A stretch of 64,000 nucleotides of DNA from positions 1 to 64,000 of the forward strand of contig JAYKKR010000001.1 of the NCBI GenBank assembly GCA_036971615.1, read 5' to 3'. The notes under the pieces were generated by a model that was given only the letters and a program-made list of their open reading frames with translations, ran no database searches and had not been told where the DNA came from. Position 1 is the stretch's first letter; each line of letters begins with the position of its first letter. This document shows positions 56,330 through 64,000 of this stretch, one piece after another. The position numbers were made by a program, and so were the translations under genes. Source of the stretch: Amyloporia xantha. Its lineage: Eukaryota; Basidiomycota; Agaricomycetes; Polyporales; Adustoporiaceae.

Positions 56330-58304
56330 ATGGTGCGCAGCGCTGATGGACGTTGTGCACGACCTCGCAGTTTGTGGTATCTGACTGGTGAGAACCCCCC
56401 CGATCTGGCTTGACGTAATCAAATCTGACCGGCGAGCGGCGGCATTCAGTCGTCCGGACGCAAGGACTGCTCTTCATCCGTCCGGAGAAGTCATGGCGTC
56501 CTCTCGTCTCCATCAGCGTCGTCGACCCACATCAGTCGCATGAGCTCGTCCTTGGCTGCGACGGCCAGAATCCTAACCTCAAAACACCGTTCATACTGTA
56601 CGCCCTATTAACCTTGTCATATCGTAAATGGTCTTCATGGTGGCTGATGCTGCCTTCGGACAATGTAGACGTGAAGTAGACCACAGCTCCCAGCTCGATA
56701 TCAAGGTGTGGCACAAATCCCACAGCAAGAGTCGCAAGAAGCGTCACTTAGTTGGATCAGCATACATCTCACTGGGAGAGATTGTTCGTAAGCAGGAGCG
56801 GCCCGGGTCCGGTAAGTCAGAATTTGTACCTCGACCTGGCCGTGACCCTTACCTGCTATTAGACTTGGACCTACGCCTCAGTTGCCCCCCTCCCCAAAAG
56901 AAGAGTCCCACGATTGGCGGTCGACAGCAGCATGGTGCTACTCTGACAGTCCGATTGTTTGCGCCGTCATCCGGGACATATGCGTCGCCGCCTGTATCTG
57001 CTTCTGCCTCAGAGGACTCGGAGGATGACCGCCTATCAGCTTCCTGTGAGTGGCAATTAAGCTTCTCTCTCAATTGATGCTCAATATAGCTGCAGCATCA
57101 TCAAAAACTCCCTCTGAGACGCCGTTAGCACCTACTGTGGACAATTCGGAGAAAGCATGGCAGGAGCATACGAATGAAAACAGTCAGCTCAGGCGGCGAC
57201 GGAAACCTCGCGTGAAAGGTTACCTGGTCGACAGCGATGAAGCTGGCTCCACATCGGAGGCGTCTTTGCGTCCATCAACTCCGCGCGACGACTACTTCCC
57301 TCCACATACGAAGGAGCACGGCCCTCCACACCGCAAGCGGGAAGTAGACACAGAAGATGGATCGGTGTATAGCCTCTTCGCGCCGGCTGCGCTTCCACAA
57401 CATACGAATCAGATCAGTGAAAATTATTCGCTCTCGTTGGCGGAGGTTATTCTCGATTCCTTCTCTCCATACCGGGAGCTCCAACAAGCCGTCCAGGATT
57501 CTGACTACGAGAAGGTCTTGGGACGACTGCTGACAGAATGGTACGTAGTCGGTGCTTCGGTACGTGAGTCTCCCGTTATCGACCTGTATACGTCCTGATG
57601 ACCACTATACGGCAGCTTCTGGCATTGGCGGGGTGAGTGATATGGCCTCTATCTTCCTGCATCGACTCACAACTTTGCCCAGGATTGACGCTGCTGTATT
57701 TGGACTTGCACCCGGTTCTATCCTGCCCGTAGACAGCTTCGCGCAACACGTCGTCGCCGTAGGAGCAATCGCTGCTGGGCTCGGCGTTCTTTTACTTTCC
57801 TGGTTCCTCGTTCTTTACAGCGGGGCTAACGCAGCGAAATTCGACGTGCGTGTTCTACTCGCCTGTACTGCGCGCTTAGTACACGGCCATTGACATTGCG
57901 AACAGCGTCTCACCACCGACGTGTACGGATCGCATTTCTTCTTTTGTCTGACATGCCGACTTCCAACGCTGTGCATGTTCGTCTCCGTCCTCGCGCTCAC
58001 GATCTTCCTGCTCACCGTGGCATGGTCGGCGTCCCCTTCCGCGGTGCTCGTGATGTCGTTCCTTGCCGGCGTGCTATTCACGCTGCAGTATCTTGTTTTT
58101 GGGTGCCATCGCATTTTCAATTTCTGTCTGTGGATAGTGAAGTCGCTGTGGAGGGTCGTGAGAGGTAAGCGGGATGCTGCGACAGTGAGACCACATACAG
58201 ACGGAGGACGTGTCATGGTTATGCCGGAGAGGATTCCTGCAGTCCGAATGCCGGAGAAAGGCGAGCCATCTGTCTCGGTGACTGTCTCGGAAGTTATCGA
58301 ATGA
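56330..58304 (+). CDS. C2-domain transmembrane protein, fungal, unnamed
   Basis: Exon structure recovers a C2-like N-terminus: VVRTQGLLFIRPEKSWRPLV, DPHQSHELVLGCDGQNPNLK, then after an intron ADAAFGQCRREVDHSSQLDI, KVWHKSHSKSRKKRHLVGSA and YISLGEIVRKQE. A long acidic, Ser/Pro-rich linker follows (KGYLVDSDEAGS), then the conserved SPYRELQQAVQDSDYEKVLG and LLTEWYVVGASLLALAG. At least three or four membrane segments are visible: HVVAVGAIAAGLGVLLLSWF, CLTCRLPTLCMFVSVLALTI, FLLTVAWSA, LVMSFLAGVLFTLQYLVFGC. The tail ends VTVSEVIE, TGA at 58304. This layout is familiar from uncharacterised agaricomycete proteins; a membrane-tethered C2 role is inference. The start is uncertain; ATG 56330 gives a short exon spliced at GTGAGAACC to CATTCAG. 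Confidence 0.7.
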
Positions 58305-58568
58305 GGCGTACGAGTGTATGTACGAATAGTAGTCCCATGTCCGGGTCTGCAAACCCATTGCTTCCTTTCGCGGGGAGCATTTTGCTACGGATGGAGAGGA
58401 GAAAGTAGCGCGAGGACACTGTCGTTCGAGCAAGTCTTATAAGCGATATATGGTCCGTCCGGATGATATGAGCATCTCGCCCTCATTTCATTCCAATTGT
58501 CTACCGTGTGCAAGTTCGCATGGAAGGCCTTTTGTCTCGTAATGACCGCGCTCTGGCGTCTGCGGAAT
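58305..58568. other. 3' flank of C2/TM gene
   Basis: 264 bp between the stop codon and the MITE. No further feature recognised. Confidence 0.4.
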
Positions 58569-58843
58569 CACTGGGTGTGGTTTAGAATATTTTCAACAAC
58601 GATATTCTAAAGATATTCTGAAGACAGTCAGAATAAGTCTCACACTTTACAGCAAACAAAATCCTAATATTATTCAATTGATATTCTAACATTTTGAGTA
58701 CTTTTACAATATGTTCTAGTCTGTAGAATATATTTATTATATCTCTTAAATACTAAATAGTGGATTATGCTAAAAATGTTCTGACTAACTTTACAATATG
58801 TTCACCATGTCTCGATCAAAAATATTGTAAACCACATCCAGTG
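58569..58843. mobile_element. MITE with 25-bp terminal inverted repeats
   Basis: 275 bp, AT-rich, bounded by CACTGGGTGTGGTTTAGAAT at the left and its inverted partner, ending ACCACATCCAGTG, at the right. The arms (58569-58593 and 58819-58843) match at 23 of 25 positions. The trinucleotide AAT flanks both ends, a possible 3-bp target duplication as in PIF/Harbinger-type elements. Internally ATATTCTAA and ATATTGTAA words recur. There is no coding capacity. Composition differs sharply from the GC-rich flanks. Confidence 0.85.
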
Positions 58844-59556
58844 AATGCTATTAGACCGATCGTTTCTGCCATTGTCCGAGACTGATTGTGGTTCCCAAGG
58901 AAATTCGCGCATATGTGATCGTGATCGTTTTCGGTAGGACTTGTTCTTTCCTGGTCGTCTAATTTTGGCAGGTCACGGTACGTTGAAGAGAATAGCCTCA
59001 GATGTACCTGTCTTGATAACCACTCCGTCTCTCCAAGTTACAGTGCACCTTTAGTGTCAAGTACCTGTGCTATAGGCATAATATTCCCTTTAAGAAACAA
59101 CTTTTCTGTATGAAGAGACTCGACTTGACACAGCGGGCAATCTTCGGTAGGTGATGTGCCGGTCCCACTCGCAGCACAACTGCGGTGACTGACGAAATAG
59201 CCTGTGAAAAACAAGACTCAACAATGTTAGGTATGCAAAGGAACTCGCTGCCAACGAGGAGAATCAGAGGCAATCATGGGCGAGCGCCGTTCTGACGTTC
59301 TTGTATGCTTCCGATTACGAAGTCATGTATCTTTCAGATAGCGACGACCGCCGACGTTTGTGAAGAACGCCAGAAAGAATCAGACTAATATATAGCATAA
59401 ATATTTCTCTCCAGGAGTATAGTTCGAAAGGCTTGAACACGCGATCCACAACCAAACAGGATAATAAATACCTACATAGATTATTCAGTTAGGGAATGGG
59501 TCGGGACAGGCGTGAGATTCTTACCAAGAAATAAGACTCTTCTGTGTTCCGTTCCC
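58844..59556. other. Intergenic region
   Basis: 713 bp between the MITE and the 3' end of the DUF6533 gene. No gene, RNA or repeat recognised. Slightly AT-rich. Confidence 0.45.
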
Positions 59557-61285
59557 TCAGACCTCCACTGCAACTATGTCCACGGAATTCGCTGTGTGGA
59601 GCACGCGTGTTTCGGCCAGTATTTCGAGTTCAACGCCGTCTTCCTCATCTCCCCGGTCCCCGTCATCCTCCCCAGCTGTACCCACAGGCGCATCTTCACC
59701 ATCTGCGGCATCCGATGGTGAGACGCGATTACCCTCTAACAAAGATGCAACTTCAGGGGCAAATTCGACGCTGGACATCCATGAGTGCGTCGGGCCGATA
59801 TCGCCTGAACGAACGAAAGAGGGTGTTTCAGACTGGGAGCCTGCATTTGCAGTAGAGTCGGCGGCTTTCCGGATGCGTAATAGAAAACGGGAGGTGAGGA
59901 CGGACGAAATTCTGACAGGTTCAGGTTAGATAGGCAGAGGGAATGCAATAATGAACAGACGGAGAGATAAAAGCCGTGAGGTCTATCGAGGCCTGCATCC
60001 AGTGATAATCATGAGTGTTTTTCACAGTGGATTTAAGCAGATCCACGCACACTGGTGACTAGAAAAACAATGATGTCCGTGATATTGAGTATCATGAGAG
60101 CCCTGTACCCACTTGAAGCATCAGCAAATGTGTAGGAAATACCATACAGCATCATCCCTACACAAATAACAGAGTACCTGTATGGTGAAGGGAGTGACTA
60201 AAGTCAGCTCCTCACACAACGCAAATTATTGCATTATCTCACCATCTTGAACCATCACTGTGGCAAGTTTAGGCTTCACGTGGGACCCTTGTGGAATGGA
60301 CAGTACCAAGTGTGATCTGAGGTGCCACCAAGTCACAACAACGACTAGTAGATCTGATGCTAGTATAGCTCCACGAGTGGCAAACAACCCTGCGGTACAG
60401 TTGGAATTCAGCGCAGAAGCCGAGGATCAATTCGAGTATTAACATCACCTCTAGAGATATATAATTTTGCGGTGTCAGTCATCAACAAATAATAAGAGTG
60501 AATCCCAAGTAATTACGCGTTGAAGGTCGCATCGGTCATATTGGTATCCATGAGGCACAAATCCAACCGATAGTTGCCATGAACGGTGAGGGAAATGGTG
60601 GTGAGAATTTCTCGTGTGAGGACGAACTGTCAAAGGGATCATTCAGCTGACCTGCAACATCCTGCGATAGCGTGAAAGATGTGCACCAAATTTGTGCCTA
60701 CAGGTACCATCCCCAATGCCAGAGTAGGGACTACGAGCCACCGGTTTCCCCCACTGATGGCGTGCACACGAAGAGCTGCGACCACTTTCTCGGGGTGATG
60801 AGCAGGGTACATTGAGCTGTCTACGAGCCTTACCAGCAGATATGCACATATTCAACAGAGCGATGATATCATTGGTGTAAATGATGGCTCCACAGCTAGA
60901 TAGCCTATTGCTGCAGTATGAGATGTTTGTGACAGCAGCGATGAATACAACTTGACCTCTGTAGATTAATAAATGAGGACATGAGCCAGCAGCGCGAATC
61001 TGGATCGAGCCTCTTACTATTAAGTTGCTGTAGAACACAACTTGCAATATCTGGACTAAAGCGAACACAGTCAAGAGCAGTCGATTCAACAACAGCAAGA
61101 CAGAAGCAGTTGATTTGCGATCCCAGATTAGCTGTATTTCATCCCCCATGATCAACGTCCAGTCGTATATGATCAGTACTGTGAAAACATAAAGCTGTAT
61201 GAGTCGTTTACGAACGGAATTGTAATTATATGGGACGTTCACCAGCGATCGTTATGTCACAGTATTCTTGTACCATGCTTGTCAT
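59557..61285 (-). CDS. DUF6533 multi-pass membrane protein
   Basis: Seven-helix-type membrane protein of the large basidiomycete DUF6533 family, whose function is not known. Putative exon 1 (61285-61243) is MTSMVQEYCDITIA. A 65-nt intron (GTGAAC...TTTCACAG) joins it to VLIIYDWTLIMGDEIQLIWD, the DUF6533 signature, and LLLNRLLLTVFALVQILQVV. Following exons give CGAIIYTNDIIALLNMCISA, ALRVHAISGGNRWLVVPTLA and LGMVPVGTNLVHIFHAIAGC. Next are CTAGLFATRGAILASDLLVV, VVTWWHLRSH and KPKLATVMVQDG, then ISYTFADASSGYRALMILNI and TDIIVFLVTS. The last exon carries SRFLLRIRKAADSTANAG and a cytoplasmic acidic tail, ending VDIVAVEV (stop at 59557). An opposite-strand Ser-rich frame at 59576-59929 is a shadow of this tail. 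Exact splice sites in the middle are provisional. Confidence 0.78.
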
Positions 61286-62624
61286 GATATGAATATTATA
61301 CATACAATAGCAGCTGAAGGTTCGGACTCACTACTGTCCAAGAACATCGACAACCTCTGCTTGCAATCCTCTTGTGCCGGACATAATGTAGAGGATAATG
61401 AACGACGCGGGTCGGAGAGTGGTGCAAAATCCGCTCAATGCAAATGGGAACTTTATATATTCCCCCTGAATGTGTAGAATGAATGTGTGAAGAGGGTATA
61501 TCACTTTGCAGAGGTTGCAGAACAGTGAGTCAAACCTTTGATCGTCCCATCCAGAACACGTTGCGGGACACACTACGGAACACGTACACAGGTAGGCTCC
61601 TCTGCATATCATCTGCGCTGCCATCGGTGTTGCGAAGACATCTGAGGGCAGCGCATCTTCAACAGTTAGAAGAATCAACATCCGATTCATGTTCGCCCTC
61701 TGGGTCGAAAGATAACTAGTATCAATAATGCCGCACTTCGATGTGATTTGTGCGCCGAGCTGACCTGTGAGCTCGTATCCGCACGCCGAGGTTGAGCACT
61801 TACGTATGACACATGAAATGGAGAACGCAGACGAGACGTCGTCTTAGTCCCGGAACTTACCCTGAACTTGACGAAGTGCGTATATATCTGTCCGTTCCTC
61901 CAGACATGGAGCTGCTGTCTCATTCACATCCGTCAGTGGACGTCAGCGGGCGCGAGGCGGCCTCACATGAGAAATTTGTTCGATTCAATGCACATAGCAG
62001 TATTTCGCGCAACGAATCGTACTTCCTGTATGGGAACAATGGACATCAGTACGCCGCGCCGGTTCAAAATGGAATAGTACAGTACGATAGGCCATATCGA
62101 GAGACGGGAAGTGAATGTTCAATGCATACACAAGGCGCTTACAGAGAGCCAGTGTGCAGTGCAATGGTTATATGGTTCATCTCTTTGGTTGACTCAGTCA
62201 AGCTGGATGAGTAGATGAGATGTCCAGCACTTGCACGACGACAGGCCTATAGATCAGGCAGCGACCCAACCCTTCTTCGGGTACATCCACGCAGCCTGAG
62301 ATTGTGGAAGTATCAACGGGTGTTCAGTACTCAGTATACACGTGATCCCCGATCTCGCGAAGATCTCGAAATATTGCTCTCTACTTGCAACCCGCTCATC
62401 TTGCTCTCCTCCATTTGGCCCACACGGTACTGGTAACCCGTCTGTTTCACCACCTCTCTCGATTTCTTTACCTGCAGATAGACCCGTAATAAAGTTCTGG
62501 GTTGTGACGTAAAATATCACCGGCTCGCTCTCTCTTCGCCGCCAACATTCTTGCCTTCTTCCGTTCGCTGCAGCGAACACTGCGGGGCACTCTCCTCAAC
62601 CTACCTGAAATTCCAGATCTGGCC
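61286..62624. other. Intergenic region, no gene recognised
   Basis: 1.34 kb between the divergent DUF6533 and DUS1 starts. Frames at 61331-61690 (-), 61687-61923 (-) and 61813-62214 (+) lack family motifs. It could hold a worn second DUF6533-type gene but nothing supports that firmly. CT-rich sequence precedes the DUS1 start. Confidence 0.4.
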
Positions 62625-64000
62625 ATGCAAGAGCGCACAAAGCTTGGGGGCTACGACTTCTACCGTGAGGTACTTGGGAGCCCGAAATATGTCGTCGCGC
62701 CGATGGTCGATCAGAGCGAGCTGGTAAGTCCTAGCGTGGTGCATGCAGTATGCTATATCCGTAAGACATCTATCTTCAGGCATGGAGGAAGCTCTCTCGA
62801 AAGTGCGGTGCGCAGGTAAGTGGATTCAAATCTTGCGTATATCATTGCGAGGTGTCGACCCGTAGCAGCTAGTCTACACACCCATGATCAATGCCAAGGT
62901 ACGCACAACCACTGCATTATAACTCGCTTCAGCACGGCCATGGATAACAATGAATGGCTCAATCCAGATGTTCGCCGAGGGCGCCCGGAAAGGCTACCGC
63001 GAGCAGAACTTCAACACCAGCTTTGGCGAGGAGGGTGGACCAGAAGACCGGCCGCTGATCGTTCAGTTCTGCACAAACGACCCAGCCCAGCTTTTGACCT
63101 CGGCAAAGGTCGTAGAGCCATACTGTGACGCAGTCGACATCAATCTGGGGTGTCCGCAGGACATTGCGAGGAGGGGACACTACGGATCGTTCTTGCAAGA
63201 CGAATGGGATCTAATCTACTCGCTAAGTGAGTACGAACGTATTTTTCACTCCATCCCGTCACTGAGTCTCTTGTTTTAAGTCAATACGCTGCACCGTAAT
63301 TTATCAATACCTGTGACCGCGAAGTTCAGGGTGTTTGAGACAGTCGAGAAGACGGTTGAATATGCCAAAATGCTGGAACGCGCAGGGGCGCAAATCCTCA
63401 CATGCCATGGCCGATTGCGGGAGCAGCGTGGGCATCGAACGGTGTGTAGACAGATAGAAGTAGCATTTCTGTACCGACACTCATCATTCACGGATAGGGC
63501 CTCGCAGACTGGGAGAAGATCCGCGCGGTGAAGGAGGCGGTCTCGGTCCCTGTATTCGCCAACGGCAACATCTTGTTCCACTCTGACATCGCACGCTGCC
63601 TCGCGGAGACGGGCGCAGATGGTGTCATGTCCGCGGAGGGCAACTTGTACAACCCGGCCCTGTTCTCTCCTGCACCCACCGCTGCTACCGCCGCCGCCGC
63701 TGCCTCAACAGAGCCTTCGGCATCGACCTCCTCGTCTGCCGTTTCCCCCATCTCTTCTTACCTTACTGGCGCCCACCCCCGGCACACGGACCTCGCACGG
63801 GAGTACCTCGCCATCGTCAAAGCCCAGCGCACGCCGACATCACCGAGCGCCGTCAAGGGACACCTCTTCAAGCTGCTGCGTCCCGCGCTCGGGCGGGAGA
63901 CGGACCTGCGCGAGCGGCTGGGGCGCGTGCGGGTGGAGAAGGGCGAGGAGCAGCGCGCGGCATGGGAGCGGTACGAGGAGATCGTGCGGGAGTTGGACGA
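62625..64000 (+). CDS. DUS1: tRNA-dihydrouridine synthase Dus1 (cut by window end)
   Basis: FMN-dependent enzyme that reduces uridine to dihydrouridine in the tRNA D-loop (positions 16/17 for Dus1). Exon 1 (62625-62723) encodes [20 protein letters not shown] and [12 protein letters not shown], the FMN-binding start of the barrel. Then [12 protein letters not shown] (62780-62815), [10 protein letters not shown] (62869-62898), [20 protein letters not shown] onward (62968-63226) with [11 protein letters not shown] and [20 protein letters not shown], whose Cys is the catalytic acid. The next exon (63281-63440) gives [20 protein letters not shown] and [10 protein letters not shown]. From 63498 on are [20 protein letters not shown] and [20 protein letters not shown], with an Ala/Ser-rich insertion after it, then [10 protein letters not shown]. 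The frame is still open at 64000, so the C-terminus is missing. Confidence 0.94.

Noticed and set aside
59576..59929. 117-codon Ser-rich plus-strand frame
   Set aside because: It lies antisense to the acidic C-terminal tail of the DUF6533 gene, whose exon structure is well supported.
61331..62214. Second DUF6533-type gene upstream of DUS1
   Set aside because: Frames on both strands were checked and none shows the YDWxLTxxxE-type signature or ordered membrane segments.

Overview
The window is the left end of a chromosome of a filamentous basidiomycete, most likely an Agaricomycete. Base 1 starts in a telomeric C-strand array. The genes carry many short (about 50-70 nt) GT-AG introns, and several families are typical of mushroom-forming fungi (DUF6533 membrane protein, C2/transmembrane protein, proline-rich F-box protein, SKT5-like Sel1 protein). 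The species cannot be fixed from the sequence alone.

Region 1-16 kb is subtelomere. It starts with about 124 bp of CCTAA (TTAGG on the G strand) repeats. It then runs as GC-rich, gene-poor DNA holding decayed, intron-retaining fragments of ordinary genes: an FHA-domain protein (0.3-0.9 kb), the COPII coat gene SEC23 (3.3-3.7 kb) and a phosphatidylserine-decarboxylase-type C2 domain (9.6-9.9 kb). There is also a roughly 450-bp duplicated block (about 1.0-1.45 and 5.66-6.1 kb), a roughly 178-bp tandem repeat (11.1-11.6 kb), a GNRA-capped long hairpin (11.8 kb), a phased array of six 28-bp palindromes every ~71 bp (12.55-12.94 kb) and a 41-bp repeat carrying CArG-like palindromes (13.5 kb).

The most notable object is at 14.67-15.97 kb. 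Two tandem ~646-bp units are each bounded by short telomere-like CCTAACC runs, and each carries a complete hammerhead ribozyme on the + strand with compensatory changes between copies. Orientation and junctions fit the pseudo-LTR of a telomere-attaching Penelope-like retroelement (Athena/Coprina type) or a non-autonomous relative. No reverse transcriptase is in the window.

Region 16-64 kb is normal euchromatin. In order it holds: MDR oxidoreductase (-), SKT5-like chitin synthase activator (+), DUF3292 membrane protein (-), NIPA-type Mg transporter (-), Ubp2-like deubiquitinase (+), ABC-class ATPase PF09818 (-), small NTF2-like protein (-), Hog1 stress MAP kinase (-), mitochondrial NADH-cytochrome b5 reductase (+), methylcrotonoyl-CoA carboxylase biotin subunit (-), UBP9/13-CreB-like deubiquitinase (-), aldo/keto reductase (-), F-box protein (-), C2/TM protein (+), DUF6533 protein (-) and tRNA-dihydrouridine synthase Dus1 (+, cut by the window end). 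These are unlinked housekeeping functions, not a cluster.

Two intrusions interrupt this gene-dense part. One is a 2.5-kb AT-rich island with no CpG at all (38.18-40.71 kb), most simply a methylation-decayed transposon. The other is a 275-bp MITE with 25-bp terminal inverted repeats (58.57-58.84 kb). Two otherwise intact conserved genes (SKT5-like and NIPA-like) each need a one-base correction to keep their family reading frame. Exon boundaries were deduced by eye, so start codons and some splice sites are provisional.
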